A stretch of DNA of 64,000 bases from assembly GCA_963930655.1 (NCBI GenBank), contig OZ005608.1, forward strand, positions 19,555,271-19,619,270, in the 5' to 3' direction. Below, one piece after another: positions 10,952-21,022 of this stretch. The stretch is from Myrica gale. Lineage: Eukaryota > Streptophyta > Magnoliopsida > Fagales > Myricaceae. The position numbers were made by a program, and so were the translations under genes. Under the pieces are notes generated by a model. It was given only the letters and a program-made list of their open reading frames with translations. It did no database searches and was not told the origin of the DNA. How positions within the stretch are numbered: the first letter of the stretch is position 1; each line of letters begins with the position of its first letter.

Positions 10952-11955
10952 ACAAAGATTAGGCACAGTCAAAATTTCATGACATACCCTGCTTAAACCA
11001 GGGGAAGTATTCATCTGTGGCAGAAGAACAAGAGCCTTTGGAAGCACAATTGCAGCTGCAACTGCACAGCTATCAAGTATCTCACTTAGAACCTACCTCT
11101 CATCACCCATTGGATCTTGAGTGCATAAAAAAGAAGAAGCAAGCACACACCCACAGTTCACGGCACTTCACGCATCTACACCCAAAGAGAGGGATAGAGA
11201 GATAGCACATCACTTACCGAGTAGACAGAAGTGGAAGCCCAGATCACTAACAGAGACACCAAAACTTTTACTACCTTTATTTTCAAATAGCACAAGTATA
11301 CACGAAGATTAGACATACTCAAATTTTTATGACATGACGTGCCTAAATGAAGAAAGCCATCCATCAATGGCAGAAGAACAAGAGCTATTAAAAGCACAAT
11401 TGCAGCGGCAACCGCAAAACTATCAAGTATCTCTGCTAGAACCTACATCTCATCACCCTTGTAATCGTGAGTGCATCACAATAAAGCAAGCAAACACCTA
11501 CAGTACAGGGTACTTCACTCATATATATCCAAAGAGAGATAGAGAGACAGAACATCACTTACAGAGTATACAGAAGTGGAAGCTCAGATCACTAACAGAG
11601 ACACCAAAACTTTTACTGCCTTTCCTACCAAATAGCTCAAGTATGCACAAAGACCAGGCATACTCAAATTTTTATGACATGCCATGCTTAAATCAAGAAA
11701 AGCATCCATTCGTGGCAGAAGAACAAGAGCCATTGGAAGCACAATTGCAGCGGCAACACAAAGTTATCAAGCATCTCATTATGTATGTAATCGTGAGTGC
11801 ATCACAAAAGAGCATGCACACACACCACAGTTCACGACAACTCACGCATATACAATCAAAGAGAGAGATAGAGAGAAAACACATCACTTACAGAGTATAC
11901 ACATAAGTGAAAGCGCAGATCACTAACAAAGACACCAAAACTTTTACTGCCTTCC
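10952..11955. repeat. Three tandem units of about 347 bp
   Basis: Units start at CACAAAGATTAGGCACAG (10952), CACGAAGATTAGACATAC (11299) and CACAAAGACCAGGCATAC (11646). Each contains CAAGAGC, CAATTGCAGC, an AGAGAGATAGAGAG-type tract and CACCAAAACTTTTACT. Three matching units lie at 55792-56800 and inverted ones at 18230-18830. Several units are open for 60-80 codons on the strand reading LVLLPWMDGF and KVLVSLLVI, but I cannot identify a protein. Confidence 0.75.
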
Positions 11956-12189
11956 CGTTTCTTTTTAAAGTTTGGAGTAAACCCTCTTAGGTCTGTGAAC
12001 GTTTCTTCAGTTAACACCCAAAATTCAAGAAACGTGGCATGCTTCTCTCATTTATCTTGCGACAAGAGAAGTAGTCTCAACTTAGTTCTAGATGTGTTTG
12101 CCCTGTACGAAAGAGGGATACTTGACCTGCTTCAGCTGTTTAATGGAGTCAATCGTGCAGTGAGTCCTTTGCGCTGCCAATTGAGTCTA

Positions 12190-12577
12190 CTGGGGCCTGC
12201 CTAACTTTAGAATGTAGTGTGAAATGATTACTTAAAAATATATGCAAATATAATCTTCAATGCATCGACTCACCACTATATTACATTGGATTAATGAAAA
12301 GGAAAGGGGGTAAAGGCAAACCTCCAGGTTTTAAAGTTTGGAAATAAATTTTGTGTCGGGCTTGAACCAATCACTTCTACTTTCAGCTTCTATCCTTTTC
12401 GTTATAATGCTTATTGAATTTGTCACAATCTTCTACTCCTCTTTGGGCTTTCACAGTGGCATTACCCTTGAATCGATAAGACAACAATAGTTTCTGTGGA
12501 ACCTGGCAGTCTCCCGGATTTCTACCTTCTTAACTTTCTTCTTTGCTTATCATCGTATCATCCGCTCCGCCCCCCCC

Positions 12578-12610
<33 letters not shown>

Positions 12611-13165
12611 GTTATAGAGATATATATATATATATATATATATATCATATGTTTTCCCACTTATTTTCCCTCGAACAACCAAAACAAACCCAAACGCACT
12701 TCAAATCTTCACCTCCCAATTACTTGAGCTCTCCAACTTCCGCCCAACTTCCCTTTTGCTCTGCCAATTGAGCTACTCGGACCTGCCTAACTTTAGAATG
12801 TTGTGTGAAATGATAACTTAAAAATAGATGCGAATATAATCTCCATAACTTTAGAATGTAGCGTGAAATAATTACATAAAAATAGATGCCAATATAATCT
12901 TCAATTCATCGACTCAGCCACTATATTATGTTGCATTAATGGAAAGGAAAGGAAAGGAGGTAAAGGCAAACCTCCAGGTCTTGAAGTTTAGCTTGAACCA
13001 ATCACGTCTAGATCTTTCAGCTTCTATCCTTTTTGTTATAATGCCTTACTGAATTTGTCACAATCTTCTACTCCTCTCTGGGGTCTTTCACAGTGGTATC
13101 GCCCTTGAATCGAAAGACTATAGTTTTTTTTTTTTGGGTAACTGATAAGACTATAGTTTCTGTGG
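12190..13165. repeat. Local duplication of a 300-390 bp noncoding block
   Basis: The block beginning AACTTTAGAATGTAGTGTG near 12203 is repeated from about 12789, and its first about 60 bp are repeated again near 12846. Both copies contain GGTAAAGGCAAACCTCCAGG and end near TGTCACAATCTTCTACTCC. The same block recurs singly at about 34690. No coding signal was seen. Confidence 0.65.
12569..12645. repeat. Compound microsatellite (C)n(TC)n(TA)n
   Basis: A run of about 18 C, then about 11 TC repeats, then a short spacer and about 13 TA repeats. Slippage-prone simple sequence. Confidence 0.95.
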
Positions 13166-13635
13166 CATAAAAGGAACCTTCTAGCTGTCTGAGAGTGAAT
13201 TGTTCTAACTGGCGTTGCCCTTGGCTTGTTAGTATTTATGACCACAAACACGTAATTCTGGATTTTGATGGGTCTTTGCTGAGTCGAAAGACATTAATTT
13301 TTTCTCGCTTTTGGGAAAGCAAAAGGTTCTCTTGCATCGCTTCGTAGGTAAGAAAAGTGGCAAGTTCTCTTTCCGTACAGGTTCTGCAGCATTTCCCTGC
13401 AACAACTATCGAAAAGAAAGGCCAAGATCAAAACCAAAAAAATATTATATGGAAAAAATAAAGGCTTAAATGCATCACATGCTCCTGTGGTATGGTCGAG
13501 TTGCAAATATACCCATGAGGTAAACAAAGTCATTTTTATACCCCTGAGGTATACTTAAAGGTCATAATATATCCCTCCGTAGATGTGACGTTTGAAACCC
13601 TAACAGCGGGTGCTGACGTGGCCAAAATGGACACA

Positions 13636-14394
13636 TCAGCACCATTCAAATGATGACACGTGTTTCGTCACATGGAACTCTTGATTCCTCGATCTACTCT
13701 GAAGACCTTCGTTACCTTCTTTATCACCTTCGCTCATACTATCTTCAGGCTCGCTGGACTCCTGTGGTGCCTCCTCGATCTCCCTAGCAACTGAATGAGC
13801 AGATCCAAACCATGTCATTACATTATCCCGATCTCTTTTGGTAGCATCCTTATCATTATTGTCTGGATAGAGCTCTGGTTGTTCCTCTCCAGCGCTGCCT
13901 TCGAAATCACTCAAGGTAGCAGCATCTTCTGCATGACCAACAACTAGTTGTTCCTCAATATCACTATCCTCAACCCCATCATCACTAACCTCAACAACAT
14001 CATCACTAGAAGCATGCCCATCTCCGTAATTGTCATCATCCATATGTTCCTCACCTCCATAATCGTCATCATTTCCACCAACCAAACATGGGATATCAAC
14101 CGAATGCACCACGTATAAGTGCAACTCCGGTTGCATTCTTTGCATTAGAAGATCCAGCAATTGTCTCATATCATCGTCGGTAGTCAAATATGCGAACGAC
14201 TTTTCATGATGGGCAAACTTATACGCTAATTTCTCAACATTCATGTACCCCATATTTCTACTAACAAATTTCTTAATGATGACAATTGAGAGATAATCTG
14301 GGTCAAGGTTGCCTACGTCATCAACCTCGCCTCCAGCGTAGACATTCAACGATTGACTTAGAGATCCACCGTGATGTACATATATATGCACCAT
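13636..14394 (-). CDS. PB1-like domain protein, truncated MuDR N-terminus
   Basis: The frame from Met at 14394 encodes about 252 residues. The first about 105 form a PB1-like domain (MVHIYVHHGGS at the start, LHLYVVHSVDIPC at the end) alignable along its length with the N-terminus of the fusion genes at 7451 and 51748. An acidic Asp/Glu-rich tail and a short EFHVTK segment follow, the latter corresponding to PYKVTK just before the zinc knuckle of the 7451 gene. There the frame runs into the terminal inverted repeat and stops, so the knuckle and transposase core have been deleted. As in its relatives, a TATACAG acceptor lies just upstream of the ATG, suggesting a 5'UTR intron. An upstream in-frame ATG at 14430 is less likely as start. 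It may be a relic or a small protein. Confidence 0.6.
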   Translation of the reverse strand: MVHIYVHHGGSLSQSLNVYAGGEVDDVGNLDPDYLSIVIIKKFVSRNMGYMNVEKLAYKFAHHEKSFAYLTTDDDMRQLLDLLMQRMQPELHLYVVHSVDIPCLVGGNDDDYGGEEHMDDDNYGDGHASSDDVVEVSDDGVEDSDIEEQLVVGHAEDAATLSDFEGSAGEEQPELYPDNNDKDATKRDRDNVMTWFGSAHSVAREIEEAPQESSEPEDSMSEGDKEGNEGLQSRSRNQEFHVTKHVSSFEWC

Positions 14395-15470
14395 TTCTGT
14401 ATAAAACAAATAAAAAAATGTAAAGTTCATTAATACTACAATGACATAAAACTACTTTTAATAAAATATCAAACTGAATAAATGATTGTACATAAAGAGG
14501 ACAATAACAAATGGAAGCGAATAAACACAATTATGTAGCTATCAAATAATATCACATCAACTTATAGAGGAAAAGTAAAATATATTAAATGTTCATTTTA
14601 GTTTTGCCCAAAATCAACCGTGTTATCAACTAAATTTTTACCTATACTTTGATTACTCCATATACTTCAACTACATTTGTCCCCCAACTCTAATAGGACA
14701 AAAAAACCATTATGCATGGGCGATTATGTAGAAACAATAAACAAAAAAGGAAGCATGCTCAGCTCGTATGACTGAAGAGAAAATTTTTTTTCCTTTGAAA
14801 AAGCATACTCACCAACTCAAGAAAAGAACAATTATAATAAACAATTGTGTGCAGCATGTGAGATTGTACGAATATATTAGAATAGAAACTATAATATTCA
14901 ATATTTCTATTATGTACGAATATATTATTTTCATTATTTGCCTTCTTTCGTCCTAAAAGAACAACTATAATAAGACCAAAAAAATCTAACAACCCAATAA
15001 ACAATGTGAGATTGTGTGCAGCATGTTTCCACCAACAAAATAAACAATTGCCATCGAAATAGGGACCACATAGAGATATCCTATAGAAACGAAATAAGAA
15101 AAAGCATATGGGGACAAAAAAAAACCTACCAAAACTGCAAACAATCTGAACAAAGAACAAAGATATCAATGCAAAGGGGGCCCTCAACTGATGAATAAAG
15201 AACAAAGAAATCACTTGGGGTTGATTATACAAAAGGGACATAAAGTAGCTAACCTTTAACTATTACCTCCTTTCAAGAATAAAAATTGGGACCACACAGT
15301 GCTTTGTCAAACACCAGTGGAATGTCAACTTCAAGCAACTTCTTTGGACGACTTGCACTACTTCTTGTCTCTCGCTTGGTGGCTTAGAATCGGAGGAGAA
15401 AATCAAACGCTAGGGCTACGACAAAGGCTCAGATGCAACTACTGCTTCGTGTGTGGACAAAATAGAAATG

Positions 15471-15842
15471 GGGCTAAGCTGAACGGCGTCGTCCAGCTTA
15501 GCCTCATTTCAAAAGCTTACGTCTTTTTTTAACATATAAATTTGTATATAAAAATATTTTAAAAGTGAAATGTGACTAAGATGGACGACGTCGTCCAGCT
15601 TAATCCATTTCACGTTCTCCTATATATAAAATTAAACTTTTTATTCCTTTATTTTTTTAATATATATTTTTATTTTATAATATTTTAAAGAAGAAATTGG
15701 GCTAAGCTGAACAGTGTCGTCCAGCTTAGCCTCAATTCACGGTGCTTTTTATGTTTTTGCCTTTAATTTATTTTTTAAAATAATATATATTTTAAAAGAA
15801 AAATGGGGCTAAGCTGAACGGTGTCGTTCCAGCTTAGCCCCA
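15471..15842. repeat. Four spaced palindromic units inside the MULE
   Basis: Imperfect palindromes of the form GGCTAAGCTG-N12-CAGCTTAGCC occur at about 15472, 15573, 15700 and 15807, separated by AT-rich stretches of about 70-95 bp. The loop carries GGCGTCGT, GACGTCGT, AGTGTCGT or GGTGTCGT. The second copy has a degenerate left arm. They sit next to the right terminal repeat. Confidence 0.8.
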
Positions 15843-16540
15843 GTTTTTTTTAAAAAAAAAGTAAAATAATTAAAAAAATAATTAATAATAAATAAAAATG
15901 ACGTGTCGCTGACGTGTCAAGGATGCATAACGTGGCATGTGACCGAGCTTGTGATGTGGCAATTGTGGGTATATGAAACACGTGTCATCATTTGAATGGT
16001 GCTGACGTGTCCATTTTGGCCACGTCAGCACCCGTCGTTAGGGTTTCAAACGGCACATCTACGAAGGAGCATATTATGACCTTTAAGTATACCTCAGGGG
16101 TATAAAAATGACTTTGTTTACCTCAAGGGTATATTTGCAACTCGACCATACCACAGGGGCATGAGATGCATTTAAGTAAAAAATAAAAGCATTCTGCATA
16201 CGTAAATATCTAGACAGAGGTTGATTCAGAGGAGGGTATGTTCAAAGATTATCAAAAGAGAGTTAAGATTCAATTTTTCAAATCCAGGAATAATATGTTA
16301 CGTACGGGCTTAGCAAAATGAAACAATAGGCTAATATCGTAAACGTGGATACAGGTTTAAGTCTGACAATTTTGTTTTGTAAAATACATTATCGCGTAAG
16401 AAAAGTTATGGGAATAGCAAATTTCTTTTACACGAGGGAAAGACAGAGGCTCGACTAAAGTCGTTTTCCAGCACCTTTTTCCTGCTCTTTTCACTCAACA
16501 CGTTGCTTTTTTTTTCTTTCTTTCTCTGTCGGGTTCTAAG

Positions 16541-17690
16541 CAGTGGCGGAGCTAGGATGAAAATTTAAGGGGGTCGAATTGTAAAGACGTGGAGTTGGAG
16601 CACGAGTAGGTGTGGACGTGCGGTGGTAGAGGTGTTGAGCTGGAGCTCGAGCAACACGTTCAAAAGATGGTGGTCGTGGCTTAGATGGCGCGGGAGAAAC
16701 TAGTGGCTGGTGGCCTGGTGTGGCGCAGCGACAGACGGCGGTGGGTAACGGGCACAGGCAATGGCTGAAGGCTGAACTTGTGACAGTATCAGTGTGAGGA
16801 GAGAGAGAGAGAGGGATGGATGTGTGAGAAGGAGAAAGAGGAGAAATTTTTTCAAAACAGACGAAACGATACTGCTAAACAAAAATTATAACAGAACTTG
16901 TAGTCACTTTGCGTCAAGGAAAAATATAACTATGAATGCAGGTAAGCCAAACTTTAACTGAACTGCGATTAATTTTTCCGGTCTCATCTGGCAAATCAAG
17001 TCAATTCAATTCGCTCTAAAAAGCTTGTCTGCCAAAGGATTGTCTGTCTAAACTGGCACTGATATTTCGGTCTCAATGGGAAAATCAGAGTCCTTTCATT
17101 GTAAGAAGCTAGTCCCGCCACTGCTATAGCCTATGTTTCAGCATTGAAGGACAATTTTTCTGACCTGTTGGCCAGTGCGTTTTGCATTTTATATATTCAT
17201 TGACATTGCCTCACTAGTCGCTACCATCGCATTTGCAAGAGCTAGAAAAAGACCAAACAAACGAAAACGTAAATGCCGTATAAAAGAAATTATTTTTTAT
17301 ACAGCAATAAAAATAAATTGAAAATTAGAACCTATAGGTACTACACATTGAACGCAGTCCGCTACTGCCAAATGACTTTATCGAAGGGGCAAGTCTTAGT
17401 TGGCAAATCACGTCACGTCACGTAGCTATGTTTCAGCTTGTGCAGGACAATTTTTTGACGCTGCTCAGCGTGTTAGGCTTTCTATATATATTAAACTGAC
17501 ATGATTGCCCCTTACAACCAACGCTGGAGTTAGAAGAAAAAATACATGTAGTTTTTTCCCCCAAGCGATGCAACGGGTGGCAACGTGGTCACGCGGCCCT
17601 GGCAACTTGGAGTTGGAAGCAAAAATACACGTAGTTTTTTTTCCAGGCGATTCAATGGGTGGCGGCCGCCACCCCCTGGATCCGCCTCTG
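16541..17690. mobile_element. Non-autonomous hAT element
   Basis: Termini CAGTGGCGGAGCTAGG (left) and, inverted, CAGAGGCGGATCCAGG (right) form an imperfect inverted repeat. The 8-bp duplication GTTCTAAG flanks it at 16533-16540 and 17691-17698, the size typical of hAT elements. No transposase reading frame is present. An internal CTAGTCCCGCCACTG near 17109 looks like another hAT end, so a second related element may be nested. Confidence 0.75.
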
Positions 17691-17715
17691 GTTCTAAGCT
17701 ATCTTGGGTGGCTTA

Positions 17716-17934
17716 GGATGTGTTTTTGAAGTAAAATTTTAGGGTTGTTAAAATTTTAGTTAGGTATTGAGGTTGATGGAAAAATGAGGAGAGAGAGTGA
17801 AAAGTTGGTTAAAAGTGAAAAAGTTACTGAAAAAGTGAAAAAATTTATGAAAAAGTGAGGAGAAAGTGTTTTGTAATGATGACAAAATTTTAGGTGGCTA
17901 AAATTTTGTTACTCAAACAGAGCCTTAGACTTGC
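17716..17934. mobile_element. PIF/Harbinger-type MITE
   Basis: A 219-bp AT-rich element between TTA duplications (17713-17715 and 17935-17937). Its termini GGATGTGTTTTTGAAGTAAA and, inverted, GGCTCTGTTTGAGTAAC are related. It has no coding capacity and lies a few bases after the hAT element. Confidence 0.55.
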
Positions 17935-18229
17935 TACTGAGCTTGTATTAGAGGATCGGCTCTACAAGTTTAATGCTTACAAAGCCTGAGGTTCTTGGCT
18001 AATATCGGGTGTTAGCCCATTGAAACTTAAGCTTCTTGTTCTATTCTTCCATATTCTTAACCATCTATCTTTCTTTAATTTATCTTTCTTTTTCCTTTCT
18101 TTGGCTCGAATATGTTTATTGGTACTAAATTGGGACGACTAATCGAGCATTATCTTTGAGGCGTGGGCTTGTCCCGTGTACTCACAAATCGTCGTACTTG
18201 TGAGTGGTTTGAACATTGGTTAGGGACCT

Positions 18230-21022
18230 AAGCTGTGGACTCTATCAGAAGTGTGGGTGTGTGCTTTCCTTATTGTGATGCACTAACGATTACATTGGTG
18301 ATGAGATGTAGGTTCTAGCATAAAGACTTGATAGCTGTGAGATTGTCGCTGCGATTGTGCTTCCAATAGCTCTTGTTCTTTTGCCATGGATGGATGGTTT
18401 TCATCTTTTAGGCACGGCTTGTCATAAAAATTTGAGTATGCCTAATCTTCGTGCATACATTGGCTATTTGAAAAGAAAGACAGTAAAAGTTTTGGTGTCT
18501 CTGTTGGTGATCGACGCTTCCACTTCTGTATACTCTCTGTAAGCGATGTGCTATCTCTCTGGCCCTCTCTTTGAGTGTTTATGCGTGAAGTGCCGTGAAC
18601 TATGGGTGTGTACTTGCCTTTTTTTGATGCACTTAAGATTCCATTGGTGATGATACGTAGATTCTAAGTGAGAGACTTGATAGCTGTGCGGTTGCCGCTG
18701 GAATTGTAATTCCAATGGCTCTTGTTCTTCTGCCACATATATATATGGATACTTCTCTTGATTTAAGAATGAAATTTTGAGTATGCCTAATCTTCGTGCA
18801 CAATCCAGCAGTTTGATAGGAAACAAGTAATCATATTATTGAAATTACTTATTAAATTATATTACTTATTTATTATTTAAATTATATTTTCTAGTACTCT
18901 CCCTATTGTGTGTTCAGATTCTACCATAATTGATAGGCCCATGTATATTGATAGTTTTCAAATAGCAGAAATCAACTCAAATAATTACTGGTCCCAACAA
19001 TGCTTTTTCTCCACTGGTTAATTTTTGTTAGTAATATGTGTGATTCAAATTCAAAGTTCTTTGGAGCTAACATCAGGATCTTTTGCTTAATAATTATCCG
19101 GTTTGTGTGGGACGGAAGGATTGCTCAACCCTCAAGATCGTAAGCTGGTTTGGACAACCGGTTACCAAAAAAAAATCAAAGCTCTCTTTTGAGTGTTATC
19201 TCTCAAAACAACCCCATAACAACTATGAGAGCTAGTCTTAGTTTATATTTGGTGAGGGATTAATTGTATTCAGCACTTTATTCATCCATTATTATATTTC
19301 TCTTTCCGCCGCTACTGTACGTGCATAATTGGCACAACAGGTTACGAGTTCTGGCATGACAATGGACTTTTGGGGCCAATCTTTTTTTCTTTTTTTTTTT
19401 TGGGTAACTGGTAATTAGTATTTAAGAGAAATAATAAATGTAAATCCTCTTATAGTCATTGTTATACAATAATGGCGGAAGCAGCTTGTGGTTTCATATC
19501 TCAGAAGCTGAAACATCATGTTGACGGGGTGTATCAAGTCGACGTAGAGAACGCAGGCGATGTCATTTGTAATGTTGCACCTTGGGCTCATTCAATAAGC
19601 AGAGAATCGCATGATTTAGCAGCAGCTGCATTCTCTAATTAGTTCCTGTTAAGGAATCTTTATTATTTCAATGCGAATAGTGATGAAGTTTGCTACGTGA
19701 TGGAGCACTACGAACAAAATTTTAAACAGTGGTTGCTTGAGAATTCACTCTTTGATCGTCAGTGGAAAAACCTGAATCCACAGTTTCTTCAAATCCATAG
19801 GTAATGTTTAAATTATTTTGTATTCACCGAAACCTTTCTCAAGATTTTGACCATTTTTTCTTCTTCTTTGTCTACGTGACAGGGATCTTTTAAGGGGCAT
19901 TGGTTATCTCCACCAGGTGGAAAACAGATGTCATGGCAACCTGAGTGAGTTAAATATTGTGATTGTCAATGGTCGAGAGAAGATTACGGGGATGGTGAAA
20001 GATGTCTCAAAGAAGTATGTGGATGATTATTTGAGCTTGGCCGCCATTGTTAGAAGTTGCTTTCATAGGGAACGACAGACCATTCCAACAGAACTTGAGT
20101 TGCTTCTCACCTACATTTCGACAACAGAACCCAGCCGGTACGTAGATCAACTACTATCCAGAATACGGCCTACACACATATTTCTGATTTAGAACCTCTT
20201 TCAAATTAACTTAGTGACGATCGGGTCCAGGTTGCTCAATACGATCGAGCATCATCCAAGTTTTCTGTCCCCTTTACAGAGATTGTGCTACAGGATGATT
20301 GCTTTTACCTTCTTGCATTTTGGAAAGAAGGAAATGTCGTTTATATTGGAACTACATGAAAAACTTCCCAAATATAATTGGAAGCGAAATGTTGGGACTT
20401 GTATGGTGCTTAATCGCCAGTATGATCAGTCAGCTACATCTTTTATGAGGTTTGGCAGAAATATTGTGGTGCACCTTGCAGACATTGTTAATCAGGAGGT
20501 AAGTTCATAAATGCCCGAAATCATAGATTCATGAGCAAGAATTAAGATCTTAAGAGTCTTGTGGTTTTTACGCCAATTTTTCGGTGCTATAGCTAGGGGG
20601 TAAGAAATTGACTGCAGAAAGAGGTTGATGAAGAGCTTAATGGATAGTGGCCCAAGTTCATGCCCATCTTACATAAAGTCCTTGTTGACCATGGCTATCT
20701 CATAGTTGTACATGATGCGTATGTGTCTGTTCAAACACAATATTAGCCTGTCCATTTCTTCAAGCTTTGCCAATAATGTAATAACTTCCAATTGATGATC
20801 TTGTGCAGGATTCTCAAGTGAAACCATTAGGATATTTTCACGAAAAAGGAAGTGAGACAGACAGGTTTGGTGTTAGTTACCATTGCCTTTATTTATTTAT
20901 TTTTAATGTAAGTTACTATTCCCTTGATTAAATTTCTTAGGACGAGTTCTTTCAATCTGCAGGTGATCAATGACTCGACTTTCTAGGGTGTGGAGAGTAG
21001 AGCCACCCCATGGGTTTTTAAT
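18230..21022 (+). repeat. Segmental duplication, inverted copy C
   Basis: This block repeats, in inverted order, the 347-bp units (two copies, 18230-18830), the noncoding block corresponding to about 10330-10950, and the kinase/KEN gene with its 3' flank. It is cut at 21022 by a CACTA element inside GGGTTTTTAAT, where copy A (near 3440, minus strand) continues with GATTTGGAAC. The solo LTR, the MITE and the PB1-like exon of copy A are absent. Confidence 0.7.
19472..20746 (+). pseudogene. IRE1/RNase L-like kinase-KEN pseudogene with N-lobe remnant
   Basis: Exon equivalents are 19472-19800, 19883-20137, 20231-20498 and about 20593-20746, with the same splice phases as the 3711-7451 gene. The first exon begins MAEAACGFISQKLKHHVDGV and resembles a kinase N-lobe: VICNVAP sits where a VAVK-type strand would, and ESHDLAAAAF where helix C would. 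It therefore retains the part replaced in the other two copies. Defects are a TAG about 57 codons in, HGNLSELN in place of HGDLSELN, a 15-residue deletion in the KEN domain, and in the last exon an extra A that shifts the frame followed by a stop in place of Tyr. The KEN Tyr, Arg-Asn and His are still readable. This copy is informative about ancestry, not function. Confidence 0.7.

Larger units (their letters stand above)
3327..13462 (-). repeat. Segmental duplication, copy A
   Basis: The order of sequences matches copy B (49838-57340) in the same orientation: 3' flank, kinase/KEN gene, upstream region, short noncoding blocks, a block of about 347-bp tandem units, then a block with the sequence AACTTTAGAATGTAG. 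The copies differ mainly by insertions and deletions: a solo LTR, a MITE and a Mutator element in A; a solo LTR, an L1-like insert and a satellite expansion in B. Copy C (18230-21022) is an inverted relative and copy D (34440-35250) a partial one. Confidence 0.75.
13463..16178 (-). mobile_element. Non-autonomous Mutator-like element (MULE)
   Basis: A 2716-bp element with terminal inverted repeats of about 204 bp (13463-13666 and 15975-16178), starting GGCTTAAATGCATC and TACTTAAATGCATC. Flanking 9-bp direct repeats AAAAATAAA lie at 13454-13462 and 16179-16187. The uninserted site is visible in two duplicated flanks: ATGGAAAAAAATAAAAGC near 35184 and its diverged relative near 57290. It carries one PB1-like gene and four palindromic units but no transposase core, so it would need help to move. 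Confidence 0.85.

Noticed and set aside
11334-11906. A 190-codon plus-strand open frame
   Set aside because: It runs across tandem 347-bp noncoding units, has no domain, and the equivalent frame is broken in copies B and C.
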